A DNA stretch of 64,000 bases from Ehretia macrophylla (lineage: Eukaryota > Streptophyta > Magnoliopsida > Boraginales > Ehretiaceae), in the NCBI GenBank assembly GCA_037974665.1, contig CM075773.1, forward strand, positions 30,163,853-30,227,852. The letters are read 5' to 3'. This document shows, one piece after another, positions 1 to 12,590 of the stretch (position 1 is its first letter; each line of letters starts with the position of its first letter). Both the position numbers and the translations under genes were made by a program. The notes beneath the pieces were generated by a model. That model did no database searches. It was not told where the DNA came from and saw nothing but the letters and a program-made list of their open reading frames with translations.

Positions 1-2283
1 GGTAGATTTCTGACTCATTAGAATGAAGTATATTTGGCCTGGTAAATGATGTTTAAAATGCATAAAAATTGGTAGGTGACTAGTTTTTCCAGTTCGGAGC
101 ATTTTTCATAGAAATAGGCCAAAACCAATTTTGACTCTAAGGTCTCCAAAATGGCAAAACATCGAAAGGTGTCTAAATTTAGAAAATCTGGGAAAATGGA
201 GCAGGTCTTTGGCAGTTCACTTTCCTTGTAGAACGAACTGGTTTTGACTTAGTACATGGTATCTAAAATGGATGAAATTTGGTAGGTTGCTAGATTTGTC
301 AGTTTTGGACATTTTTTTTCAGAAATAGACTAAAGTTAAATTTGACCCTAAGACCCTAAAAAATGGCAAGTATTGAAATATGTACGAATCTGGACAATTT
401 TGCGTAGTCTCACGGTTTTAGCTATAACTCTTGATTTCGAGCTCCAAATGATGCGAGGTTTGTCTCTAGATTTAGTTCACTTAATAAGCTTTAATTTGAA
501 ATTTTTTTCACTGGAATTGGAGATTTTTTGCTTGTCTAAATGATTGTGGGAAAACAGACCATTGCAGTGAGGTATTTATTTAGTGATATACTTTGAAACA
601 AATATTGTAACTTCTCTTGTGATATTGAATGCTTGGGATTATGACACTTGGATTTTATGTGGACTACTTTGGATGATTGAATATGTTTTAATTAATCGAT
701 GCATGGTTTGGGTTAGTTACGTGACAACTTGTGGCTTAAATCGCACGTGTAAGCATGAATTGAAACCCTATTGAATATGAAAACTAGCTAAGTGTTGATC
801 CTATGGTTATTGTGTCCGACTGTGTGATTAGTGGGCTGCCTAAGAAATGTTAAGTATGCTTGAAATGTGATTCCTGATGATTACATGTTGATAAGTAGAC
901 CTTTCTTGCACCCGGTCCCACGTAGACGTTGTTGCATGCTTGTATAAACTTATTATCTAATTATGTGAACCGAAATGAGTTATATGACTTGATTTACAAG
1001 TGTTACATGGCTGCCCATTTAATATTAATATAACTCCATGTGTTTTAGAAGTGAATTTTCATGTCAAAGCATGCCTCGTGTGTTTACTTGTCAATGTGTG
1101 ATTTTCTAACTGCTCGGAGGCAAGCTACTTTGTTGTCCTCCTAATGTGATATATTAAATGTTATAAATGTACATTGCATACAAGGTTGCAACCTTTTATT
1201 CTGGCATGGTAGCGTTCATGCACACCGGGCAGTATCGAGTTTGCCGGTGCAACCGTGACTACCATGGTCCAATTCCCTCTCTCGCTTGGGGGCTAGACTT
1301 TCTCGGAGAGTTAGGTCGTAGGATTTCGGGGTACATCCGGAGTACACCCATTTGGCGTGATAAGTGGATGATTTGAAGTTGGCCGCAACAACTGATATTA
1401 GAAATGAATTGACAGCAAAAGCTCACTGTATCCTTTTTACTATGTGTATAAGTACTCTCGCTTGGTTCCTAGAGGACCTCGGGAAGGAAAGACGGGTAAT
1501 TGTGTTTTTTTACTATTATATTACATTATGAACTTACTTGTGTTATATGTCATGCTTTCAAAAAGGGGTTTTCATAGGTTGAACCGGAAAAAGAATTTCA
1601 AAACATATTTCTCGTTCCCCCTTGCTGAGTTCATAAGGACTCACCCTCTTTTATCATCTCAAGTGAAGAAGATCAGGAACAAGTACCTGAGGATAACGTG
1701 TCTATTGATGACTCCTTAGATTGATTGCCTGCCCTACGTGCCTTACTTGACTGTGGCTATTTTGTGAACTATATGTTTGTTTTAAAGACTATCTCTTATG
1801 TTGTTGTCATTGTTATTGTAAAAGACCCATGTTGTAGTTTGGGGTCTAACTTTGATTTGTACTATTTATAACTAGACAAACACCCTATTTGATCGTTTTG
1901 CTACTTTGATTAGTAACTATTACAGGCTTATGAAGTATTAGGCAAAGGGCTAAGTAAACTGAATCTATCCAATCTTAAGCAGATACTCATTTGTGAGCTA
2001 AGACCAACAAGTACTTGTGTAACAGGAATTGACACATAAACGAAACATAGTTGCCATGCTAGGTGTTAATCAAACGAGACTTGAGATAAATAGTGGACAT
2101 ATCAATTGGTGATAAATAGTAATCTTAGTTGGAATCGAATTTGAGATTGAAATTTTTGAGGCGTTTAGGAAATTAGGTCAAACTAAAGAGCCAATTACAA
2201 CCGTTATGCTGTCAGTTTTTTGAAGAATTTTTGGAGTTCTAGTCTAACGGATAAGCTTAATCTTCGTTAATCAGTTATAGTCA
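1..2283 (+). mobile_element. Truncated Ty3/gypsy-type LTR (3' two-thirds, copy 1)
   Basis: Non-coding sequence that matches, in the same order, the interior and most of the 3' part of the solo LTR at 38125-41693. Position 1 corresponds to roughly 39360 in that copy. Matching landmarks are the 'gtaaatgatgtttaaaat' block near 43, the 'ctggaca' module near 390, the block with 'tctcgcttggggg' near 1280, and 'aaattaggtcaaactaaa' near 2170. It stops around 2283, about 75-110 bp before the expected LTR end, so the terminal 'ggggcgtgaca' is missing. Its 5' end lies left of the window. A 69-codon frame at 1167-1376 recurs in other copies but its differences are mostly amino-acid changing, so I do not call it a gene. 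The gypsy assignment is inferred from LTR length and termini only, because no internal domain is present. Confidence 0.7.
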
Positions 2284-2295
2284 CAAAAATTATTT

Positions 2296-5200
2296 TAACC
2301 AGGCATGCTTAAGACAAAGACTTCACATTGCAATACCTTTTGCTTGCACCAAAGCCACATTTTGCTAACTACTAAGCCACTCATCTCGGCCACATCACCA
2401 TTGTCTAACAACAATTCAAATAACATTCAAAAGACAACACAAAAATTAGATTGTAGAAGCATATAGCCAACCAAAATGCTAAGCCTTTCATTTTCTTTCT
2501 CACATTTTCTCTTTCTCTCATTTTCTCTCACTCTCTCTCTCGGCCCTTGGCTGAAGTTCTACTCTCCATAGCTTGAGTTCATCATCCTAAGGTTCATCAA
2601 GACATGCAAGCTACTAGGAAGCTCAACCAAGCAAGCTAGAATGCAAAAGTTGCACATACAAGCTCATAGAACCTTCATCTCGGCTTAGGTAAGTTTGATA
2701 GCTCCTATTTCATTTTCTTCTTGTTCTAACCACATGCACCTACTAAGAACATGGTTACTAAGCTAGGAATAAGAGAATTTCAAGTTGTCTCTCGGCTAAG
2801 CAAGAAGAAAAGAATACCTTGTGCTTCATCAAGAGCTTGTGCATCTTCATTGTTGTCTTGCAAAGGTGAGGGCTAAAACTCTTTTGAAAAGCTTTCAAAA
2901 ACCACATGCATGCCTTTAAATTTCTATTTTTACCTTTGTACTTGTGACATATGTGTGTACATGAGCTTTTGTGAGCATGCATGGCAAGACATTTGGCTAG
3001 AATGTGATGATAGATGAAATCGCGTGTTGGACAGTCTTTTGACTTGTTGGTGTGAAGTGATTTTGACCAGGTAAATGATATTGAAAATACGTGAAATTTG
3101 GTAGGTGACTATTGTTTCCAGTTCTGAGAATTTTTCATAGAAATAGGCCAAAGCTAATTTTGACTCTAAGGTCCCCAAAATGGCAAAACATTGAAAGGTG
3201 TCAAAATCTGGAAAATCTGGGAAAATTTAGGCAGATTCACTGTTCTTGTTTCCAGTTCTGAGAATTTTGGCAGATTCACTATTCTTGTAGAACGAACCAG
3301 TTTTAACTTAGTAAATGATATCCAAAATGCATGAAATTTGGTATTCTGCTATATTTTTCAGTTCTAGACATTTTTGTCAGAAATAGGCTAAGAATAAATC
3401 GGAACCTAAGGTCCTCAAAAACGACAAATATTGAAATGTGTGCAAATCTGGACAGTTTTGTGTAGTCTCACGGTTTTGGCTATAACTCTTGAACCCGAAC
3501 TCCAAATGATGTGAGGTTTTTTTTGGACTTAGTTCACTCCTTAAGCTTTAATTTGACATTTTTTCACTGGAATTGGAGATAGTTTGCTTGTCTCAATGAT
3601 TGTGAGAAAACAGACCATTGCAGTGAGGTTTCCATCTAGTGATATGCTTAGAAAAATTATTGTAACTTCTCTTGTTGTATTAATTGCTTGGGATTGTGGT
3701 ACTTGGATGTTGTGTGGACTGTTTTGAATGCTCGAGTGTGTTTTAATTAGTTGATGCATGGCTTGAGTTTAATTACGGGACAACTTAGGGCTTAATCGTA
3801 CGGGTGAGCATGAATTGAAACCCTAATGACTAGGAAAACTCGCTAAGTGTTGATCCTATCGATATCGTGTTTAATTATATGATTAGTAGGCTGCCCGTAG
3901 TTGCCCTTATATCCCTAAATGTGATTTCGATGATTACATGTCGACAAGTAGGCCTTTCTTACACCCGGTCCCACGTAAACGTCGTTGCATGTTGTATGAC
4001 CTTATTATTTGATTACGTGAACTTCAAAATGAGTTATATGACTTGATTTACATGCGTTACATGGCTGCCCGTTTAATATTCATATAACTCCATGTGCTTT
4101 ACAAGTGAAATTACCTGTCATATCATGCCTCGCGTGTTTACTTGTCAATGTGCAATCTTATGACTGCCTGGAGGCAACCTACTTTGTTGTCCTCCTAATG
4201 TGATATATTAAATGTCATAAATGTGCATTGCATACAAGGTTGCAACCTTTCATTATGGTGAGGTAGCGTTCACACACACCGAGCGGCATCGGGCTTGCCG
4301 GTGCAACCGTGACTACCATTGTCCAATTCTCTCTCTCGCTTGGGGGCTAGACTTCATCGGAGAGTTGGGTCGTAGGATTTCAGGGTACATCCGGAGTACA
4401 CCCATTTGGCGTGATAAGGGGATGATTTGAAGTCGGCCACAATAACTGATACTGGAAATGAACTGAGAGCAAAAGCTCACCGTATCCTTTTCACTATGTG
4501 TATAAGTACTCTCGCTTAGTTCCTAGAGGACCTCGGGGAGAAAAGACAGGTAATTGTGTTCTTTTACTTTTATATTACATTATGTACTTACTTGTGATAT
4601 ATGTCATGCTTGCAAAGGGTTTTCATAATTGAACCGGAAGAAAAGTTTCAAAACTTATTTCTCGTTCCCCCTCGCTGAGTTCATAAGGACTCACCCTCTT
4701 TTATCATCTCAGGTGAAGAAGACCAGGAACAAGTACTCGAGGACAACGTGCCTAACGATGATTCTTTGGAATGATTGCTTACCCTACGTGCCTTACGTGA
4801 CTATGGCCATTTTGTGAACGATATGTTGCTTGAAGACTATTTCTTATGTTGTTTGTTGTTGTATTGTAAATGACCCCCGTTGTAATTTGGGGTCTAATTT
4901 TGGCTTGTACTGATCATAACTAGATAGACACTACTATGGTCGTTTTTGCTATCACTACTGGTTAGTATCTATCGCAGGTTTATCAAGTATTAGGTAAAGG
5001 ATTAAGTAAAATAAATCTATCCAATCTTAGGCAGGTACTCATTGGTAGGCTAAGATCAACAGGTACTTTTGTAATAAGGATTAACAAACAAACGAGACAT
5101 AGTATCATGCTAGGTTGTTAATCAAACGAGACTTCGAGATAACTAGCAGGCGTTTCGATTGGTGATAAATAGTAATCTTAGTTCAAAATGAAATTGAGAT

Positions 5201-5402
5201 TGAAAATTTTGAGGCGTTTAGAAAATTAGGTCAAACTAAATAGCCCAATTACAGTCGTTACGCTGTCGATTTTTCAGAGAATTGTGGAGTTTAGGCTAAA
5301 CGTTAAGTGTTAAACTTTCATGAACGATTAAGTACGTGATATGACTTGAATCTTTAGATCACACCCTAGTCTAACCTTTGTAGGTTGGGTTGGGGCATGA
5401 CA
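2296..5402 (+). mobile_element. Truncated Ty3/gypsy-type LTR (5' end missing, copy 2)
   Basis: Second copy of the same LTR family, directly behind copy 1. It lacks the first ~450 bp present in the solo LTR at 38125 but keeps the pyrimidine-rich tract (2486-2545), the internal duplicated segments (about 3060-3480), the 'ctcgcttggggg' block (about 4337-4403) and a proper 3' end, 'ggttggggcatgaca', ending at 5402. The satellite starts at 5403 with 'ctctacgtgaag', so the insertion point in the monomer is after 'ctcta'. The matching left target-site copy is not in the window. The join with copy 1 (about 2283-2296) has neither LTR terminus, which suggests a deletion or recombination between two LTRs rather than two clean insertions. 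Confidence 0.7.
2486..2545 (+). repeat. Pyrimidine-rich tract in gypsy-type LTR
   Basis: Low-complexity C/T run of 'tctctcattttctctcactc' type followed by 'tcggccc'. The same tract is found at the equivalent place in the solo LTR at 38800-38876 and, as purines, in the reverse copy around 55293-55346. Conserved position in three copies suggests an original feature of the family, possibly near the promoter or 5' leader. That role is inference. Confidence 0.6.
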
Positions 5403-6769
5403 CTCTACGTGAAGTGAAGTTGTCTTGCCCAAGGTGCCGTGTGATTCGGTAATAGAAATGTGATTCATTAGGTTGTTGTCCTTTTCGCGGCTCACAACAT
5501 ACGATCCGGGACGGAAAAACAACGTAAAAGAAGAAAAGTGTTCTGAAACTAATGAAAACGTTTGATTTTGGGCTCCAAAAATAGGCACAGCCAAGCACGA
5601 TTGGTACCCCCGTCGTAGAGCTCTCGGCGAGCTTTCCAACGGTATGTTGTGCGCCGCGTAACTCCTTACGGATCAAAAGTTATGAGCACCAGAGCGACAG
5701 ATACCCGGTCACAAGCCCTACGCCCTCCATTTGCGGGCCCAGCCTCTACGTGAAGTGAAGTTGTTTTGCGCAAGGTGTCGTGGGATTCGGTAATAGAAAT
5801 GTGATGGATTAGGTTGTCGTCCTTTTTGCGGCTCACGAGGTACGAACCGGGATGAAAAAACAGCACAAAAGAAGAAAAGTTTCCCAAAACTAAGGAAAAC
5901 ATTCAAATTTGGGCTTCTAAAATAGGCGCAGCCAAGCAGTTAGGTGCCCCCGCCGTAGAGCTCTCAGAGAGCTTTCCAACGGTATACTGTGCGCCGCGTA
6001 ACTCCTTACGGATCAAAAGTTATGGGCACCGGAGCGACGGATACCTGGTCATAAGCCCTACGCCCTCGGTTTGCGGGCCTAGCCTCTACGTGTAGTTAAG
6101 TTGTCTTGCCCAAGGTGCCATGGGATTCGGTAATCGAAATGTGATGGATTAGGTTGTTGTCCTTTTCTTGGCTTATGACTTACGATTTGGGACGGCAAAA
6201 CAGCGCAAAAGAAGAAAAGTGTAGCGAAACTTATGAAAATGTTCGATTTTGGGCTCCGAAAATAGGTGCAGCCGAGCAGGCTTGCTGCCCCAGTCGTAGA
6301 GCTCTCAGAGTACTTTCCAACGATATGATGTGCACCACATAACTCCTTACAAATCAAAAGTTATAGGAACCGGAGCGACGGATACAAGGTCACAAGCCCC
6401 ATGCCCTCGGTTTGTGGGCCCAGCCTCTACATGAAGTGAATTTGTCTTGCCCAAGGTGCCGTGTGATTCGGTAATAGAAATATGATGGATTAGGTTGTCG
6501 TCATTTTCGCGGCTCACGAAGTTTGATCCAGGACAACAAAATTGCGCAAAAGAAGAAAAGTGTCCCGAAACTAATGAAAACAATCAATTTTGGGCTTCGA
6601 AAATAGGCACAGCAAATCAGGCTTGGTGCCCCCGTCGTAGAGCTCTCAGAGAGCTTTCCAACGGTATGTTGTGCGCCGCGTAACTCCTTACGGATCAAAA
6701 GTTATGGGCATTGAAGCGACGGATACCGGGCCACAAGCCCCATGCCTTCGGTTTGCGGGCCCAGCCTCT

Positions 6770-8215
6770 ACGTGAAGCGAAGTTGTCTTGCACAAGGTGT
6801 CGTGGGATTCGGTAATAGAAATGTGATGGAGTAGGATGTCGTCCTCTTTGCGGCTCACGATACACGATCCGGGACGAAAAAACAGCGTAAAAGAAGAAAA
6901 GTGTCCCAAAACTTATGAAAATGTTCAATTTTAGGCTCCAAAAATAGGTGCAACCGAGCAGGCTATGTTCTCCCATCGTAGAGCTCTTAGAGCGATTTCC
7001 AACGGTATGCTGTGCGTCACGTAACTCATTACAGATCAAAAGTTATAGTCACCGGAGCGACGGATACTAGTCACAAGCCCCACACCCTCGGTTTGTGGGG
7101 CTAGCCTCTACGTGAAGTGAAGTTGTCTTGCCCAAGGTGCTGTGGGATTCAGTAATAGAAATGTGACGGAATAGGATGTCGTTCTTTTCGCGGCTCACGA
7201 CATACGATCAGGGACGGAAAAATAGCGTAAACGAAGAAAAGTGCCCTAAAACTTATTAAAATGTTCGATTTTAGGCTTCAAAAACAGGCGCAACCGATCA
7301 GGCTAATTGCCCTCGTCATAGAGCTCTCATAGAGCTTTCCAACGGCATGCTATGTGCCGCATAACTCCTTACGGAGCAAAAGTTATGGGTACCGGAGCGA
7401 CGGATACTTGGTCATAAGCCCCAAGCCCTCTGTTTGCGGGTCCAGCCTCTACGTGAAATAAAGCTGTCTTGCCAAAGGTGCCGAGTGATTCGGTAATAGA
7501 AATGTGATGGAATAGGATATCGTCCTTTTCGCAGCTCACGATGTATGATCCAGGATGGAAAAACAGCGTAAAAGAAGAAAAGTGTCCCAAAACTTATGAA
7601 AATGTTCAATTCTAGGCTCCAAAAATAGGTGCAACCGAGCAGGCTAGGTTCCCCCCATCGTAGAGCTCTCAGAGCGATTTCCAACGGTATGTTGTGCGTC
7701 GCGTAACTCCTTACGGAGCAAAAGTTATGGGCACTGGAGCGACGGATACTTGGTCACAAGCCCCACGCCCTCTGTTTGTGGGGCTAGCCTCTACGTGAAC
7801 TGAAGTTGTCTTGCCCAAGGTGCCATGTGATTCAGTAATAAAAATGTGACGGAATAGGATGTCGTCCTTTTTGCAGCTCACGACATACGATCCGGGACGG
7901 AAAAATAGCGTAAAAGAAGAAAAGTATCCCAAAACATATGAAAATGTTCGATTTTGGGCTCCGAAAATAGGTGCAGCCAAGCAGGCTAAGTTCTCCCATC
8001 GTAGAGCTCTCAGATAGTTTTCCAACGGTATGCTGTTCGTTGCGTAACTCCTTACGGATCAAAAGTTATGGGCTCCGGAGCCACGGATACCTGGTCATAA
8101 GCCCTACGCCTACTGTTTATGGGCCCAGCCTCTACATGAAGTGAAGTTGTCTTGAGCAAGTTGTAGTGAAATTCGGTAATAGAAATGTGATGGAATAGGA
8201 TGTCGTCCTTTTTGC
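6770..8215. repeat. Dimeric higher-order stretch in satellite
   Basis: Five consecutive monomers carry 'gga(g/a)taggat' (near 6827, 7166, 7507, 7846, 8189) where the rest of the array has 'ggattaggtt'. Within them alternate monomers are more alike than neighbours. 'gtggggctagcctctacgtg' occurs at 7098 and 7778, 'gtgacggaataggatgtcg' near 7166 and 7846, and 'agagcgatttcc' near 6985 and 7665, all ~680 bp apart, which is two monomers. Confidence 0.7.
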
Positions 8216-11200
8216 AGCTCACAACGTACGATTCGCGATGAAAAAACAGCGCAAAAGAATAAAAGTATCCCAAAACTGATGAAAACTTTTGATTTTAGAC
8301 TCTAAAAACAGGCACAGCCGAGCAGTCTTGCATCCCCCATCGTAGAGCTCTCGGAGAGCTTTCCAACGGTATGCTGTTCGCCGCATAACTCCTTACGGAT
8401 CAAAAGTTATGGGCACTGGAACGACGGATACCTGGTCACAAGCCCCACACCCTCTGTTTGCAGGCCCAGCTTCTACATGAAGTGAAATTGTCTTACCCAA
8501 GGTGCCATGTGATTCGGTAATAGAAATGTGATGGATTATGTTGTCGTCCTTTTGGCGGCTCACGACGTACGATTCGGGACCCAAAAACAGCGCGTAAGAA
8601 GAAAAGTGTGCCAAAACTTTTGAAAATATTCGATTTTGGGCTCCGAAAATAGGCGCAACCGAGCAGGCTAGGTGCCCCCATCGTAGAGTTCTCAGAGTGC
8701 TTTCCAACGGTAAGCTATGCGCACATAACTCCATACGAATCAAAAGTTATGGGCATTGGAGCGACGGATACCAGGTCACAATCCCCACGCCCTCGGTTTG
8801 AAGGCCCAGCCTCTACGTGAAGTGAAGTTGTCTTGCCCAAGGTGTCATGGGATTCGGTAACAGAAATGTGATGGATTAGGCTGTCGTCCTTTTTGCGGCT
8901 CATGACGTATGATCCGGGATAGAAAAACTGCGCATAAGAAGAAAAGTGTCTCGAAATAGATGAAAACATTCAATTTTGGGCTCTGAAAATTGGAACTGTC
9001 GAGCAAGCTTGGTGCCCCCTATCGTACAACTCTCGGAGAGATTTCCAAAGGTATGCTATGCGCCACGTAAGTCTTTACGGATCAAAAGTTATGAGCACCG
9101 GAGCGACGGATACCTGGTCACAAGCCCCATACCCTCTGTTTGTGGGTCTAGCCTCTACGTGAAGTGAAGTTTTCTTGCCTAAGGTATAGTGTGATTCAGT
9201 AATAGAAATGTGATGTATTAGGTTGTCGTCCTTTTCACGGCTCATGACGAACAATACGGGACGAAAAAACAGCGCAAAAGAAGAAAAGTATCGTAAAACT
9301 TAAGAAAATATTTGATTTTGGGCTCCGAAAATATTCACAACCGAGCAGGCTAGGTTCCCCCATCGTAGAGTTCTCATAGTGCTTTCTAACGGTATGCTAT
9401 GCGCCGCGTAACTCCTTACGGATCAAAAGTAATGGGCACCTGAGCGACGGATATCTGGTCACAAGCCCCACACCCTCGGTTTGAGGGCCCAACCTCTACG
9501 TGAAGTGAAGTTGTCTTGCCTAAGGTACCATTGGATTCGGTAATAGAAATATGATGGATTAGGTTGTCGTCCTTTTCGTTGCTCACGACGTACGATCCGG
9601 GACGAAAAAATAGCGTAAAAGAAGAAAAGTGTCCCGAAATTGATGAAAACGTTTGATTTTGGGATTCGAAAAAAGGCGCAACTGAGCAAGCTTTATTCCC
9701 CCGTCGTGGAGCTCTCGAAGAGCTTTCCAACGGAATGCTGTGCACCGCGTAACTCCTTACGGATAAAAAGTTATGAGCACCGGAGCGATGGATACCTGGT
9801 CACAAGCCCCATGCCCTCTGTTTGCGGGCTCAGCCTCAACATGAAGTGAAGTTGTCTTGCCTAAGGTGCCATGGGATTCGGTAATAAAAATGTGATGGAT
9901 TAGGTTGTCGTCCTTTTCGCAGCTCACGACATACGATTTGGGATGGAAAAATAGCACAAAAGATAAAAAATATCCCAAAACTGATGAAAATGTTCAATTT
10001 TGGGCTCCGAAAATAGGCGCAGCAAAGCAGGCTTGTTGCCGACGTCGTAGAGCTATCGGAAGGCTTTCCAACGGTATGCTGTGCACCGCATAACTCCTTA
10101 CAGATCAGAAGTTATGGGCACTGGAGCGACGGATACCTGGTCACAAGACCCACGCCCTCGGTTTGAGGGACCAGCCTCTATGTGAAGTGAAGTTGTCTTG
10201 CCCAATGTGTCGTGGGATTTAGTAATAGAAATGTGAGGGATTAGGTTGTTGTCCTTTTCGCAGCTCACGACGTACGATTTGGGACGAAAAAACAACGCAA
10301 AAGAAGAAAAGTATCCTAAAATTGATGAAAACGTTCGATTTTGGGCTCTGAAAATAGGCACGGTTGAGGAAAGTTGATGCCCCTGTCGTATAGCTCTCGA
10401 AGAACTTTCCAACTGTATGTTGTGCGTCGTGTAACACCTTACGGATCAAAAGTTATGGGCGTCGGAGCGACGGATACCTGGTCACCAGCCCCACGCCCTC
10501 GGTTTGCGGGCCTAGCCTGTACATGAAGTGAAGTTGTCTTGCCTAAGGTGCCATGGGACTCGGTAATAGAAATGTGATGGATTAGGTTGTCGTCCTTTTC
10601 GTAGCTAACGACGTACGATCCGGGACAGAAAAACAGCGCAAAAGAAGAAAAGTGTCCCGAAACTAATGAAAACGTTTGTTTTGGGCTTCGAAAAAATGCG
10701 CAGCTGAGCAAGCTTTATGCCCCTGTCGTAGTGCTCTCGGAGAGCTTTCCAACAGTATGCTGTGCGCCGTGTAACTCTTTACAGATCAAAAGTTATGAGC
10801 ACCGGAGCGACGGATACCTGGTCACAAACCCCACGCCCTCTATTTGCAGCCCAGCCTTTACGTGGAGTGAAGTTGTCTTGCCCAAGGTGCTGTGTGATTC
10901 GGTAATAGAAATATGATAGATTAGGTTGTCATCCTTTTCGTGGCTCATGATGTACGAAACGGGACAGAAAAACAGCGAAAACAAAGAAACGTATCCCAAA
11001 ACTTATGAAAATGTTCCATTTTGGACTCTGAAAATAGGCCCAACCAAGCAGGCTGGGTGCCCCCATTGTAGATCTCTCAGAGTGCTTTCGAAAGGTATGC
11101 TGTGCGCCGCGTAACTCCTTATAGATCAAAAATTATGGGCACCAGAGCGACGGAGACCTAGTCCCAAGCCCCACGCCCTCGGTTTGTGAGCCCAACCTCT

Positions 11201-12585
11201 ACATAAGGCGAAGTTGTCTTGCCCAAGGTGTAGTGGGATTCGGTAATAAAAATGTGATGGATTATGTTGTCGCTTTCGCTGCTCATGACGTATGATCCGG
11301 GATGGAAAAATAGTGCAAAAGAAGAAATGTATCCCAAAACTAAGGAAAACGTTCGATTTTGGGCTCCAAAAACTGGTACAGCCGAGCAAGCTTGGTGCCC
11401 CTTATTGTAGAGCTCTCGGAGAGCTTTCCAACGGTATGCTGTGCGCTGCGTAACTCCTTACGGATCAAAAGTTATGAGCACCGGAGCGACAGATACCTGG
11501 TCACAAGCCTTACGCCCTCTGTTTGAGGGCCCGGCCTCTACGTGAAATGAAGTTGTCTTGCCCAAGGTGCCATGGGATTCGATAATAGAAATGTGATGGA
11601 TTAGGTTGTCGTCCTTTTCGCAGTTCACGACGTACGATCCGGGGCGAAAAAACAACGCAAAATATAAAAAGTGTCACAAATGTGATGAAAACGTTAGATT
11701 TTGGGCTCCAAAAACAGGCGCAGCGGAGCAAACTTGGTGCCCCCGTTGTAGAGCTCTCAGAGAACTTTCCAACGGTATGCTGTACGCCGCGTAACACCTT
11801 ACGGATCAAAAGTTATGAGCACTTGAGCGACGGATACCTGGTCACAAGCCCCACACCCTCTGTATGCGGGCCCAGCCTCTACGTGAAGTGAAGTTATCTT
11901 GCCTAAGGTGCCGTGTGATTCGGTAATAAAAATATGTTGGATTAAGTTGTCGACCTTTTCGCGACTCACAACGTACGATCCTGGACGGAAAAACAGCGCA
12001 AAAGAAGAAAAGTGTCCAAAAACTAATGAAAATGTTTGATTTTGCGCTTCGAAACCAGGCGCAGCCAAGCAGGCTTGCTGCCCCCGACGTAGAACTCTTG
12101 GAGAGCTTTCCAACGGTATGCTGTACGCCGCGTAACTCCTTAAAGATCAAAAGTTATGGGCACTGGAGCTACGGATACCGGGTCACAAGCCCTACGCCCT
12201 CTGTTTGCGGGCCCAGCCTCTATGTGAAGTGAAGTTGTCTAGCCCAAGGTACCGTGTGATTCGGTAATAAAAATGTGATAGATTAGGTCGTCATCCTTTT
12301 CGCCGCTCACGACGTACGATCCAGGATGGAAAAACAGCGTAAAAGAAGAAAAGTGTCCCGAAACTGATGAAAACGTTTGATTTTTGGCTCTGAAATAGGT
12401 GTAGCCGGGTTGGCTTGCTGCTCCCATCGTAGAGCTCTCAGAGAGCTTTCCAACGGTATGTTGTGCGCCGCATAACTCTTTACGGATTAAAAGTAATGGG
12501 CACCGGAGCGACGTATACTTGGTCACAAGCCCCACGCCCTCGGTTTGAGGGCCCATCCTCTACGTGAAGTGAAGTTGTCTTTCCT

Positions 12586-12590
12586 AAGGT
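12586..12590. other. Target-site duplication, left copy, of copia element
   Basis: 'aaggt' directly before the 5' LTR, repeated as 'aaggt' at 22418-22422 directly after the 3' LTR. Five base pairs is the usual duplication length for Ty1/copia integrases. The target is the 'cttgcccaaggtgcc' part of the satellite monomer. Confidence 0.93.

Larger units (their letters stand above)
5403..12590. repeat. 341-bp satellite array, block 1 (~21 monomers)
   Basis: Head-to-tail tandem repeat. The landmark 'actccttac' (or close variants) recurs at 5661, 6001, 6342, 6683, 7024, 7364, 7706, 8047 and 8388, spaced 340-342 bp. Each monomer reads in order: 'gtaactccttacggatc', 'ggagcgacggatacctggtc', 'gggcccagcctctacgtgaa', 'gtgatggattaggttgtcg', 'cgacgtacgatccggga', 'gcaaaagaagaaaagtgtc', and 'gagctctcggagagctttcc'. 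Monomers differ from each other by clearly visible scattered substitutions, many of them C/T or G/A at CG sites. Positions 6820-8200 carry a private 'ggaataggat' variant with a two-monomer alternation. The block starts at the left LTR end and stops at the copia insertion. No gene is visible in it. Frames on the minus strand are repeat shadows. Confidence 0.97.

Noticed and set aside
1167-1376. 69-codon frame conserved in three LTR copies (also 4221-4430 and 40511-40720) as a small protein gene
   Set aside because: Between copies 14 of 69 residues differ, the reverse copy has lost the frame, and no family resemblance is visible. Conservation is better explained by a conserved DNA block in the LTR.
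5328-12556. Many overlapping reading frames of 60-116 codons on the minus strand of the satellite
   Set aside because: They repeat the same peptide in each monomer with scattered changes and overlapping frames, and they shift frame at each monomer boundary because 341 is not a multiple of three. There is no start context, domain or selection signal.
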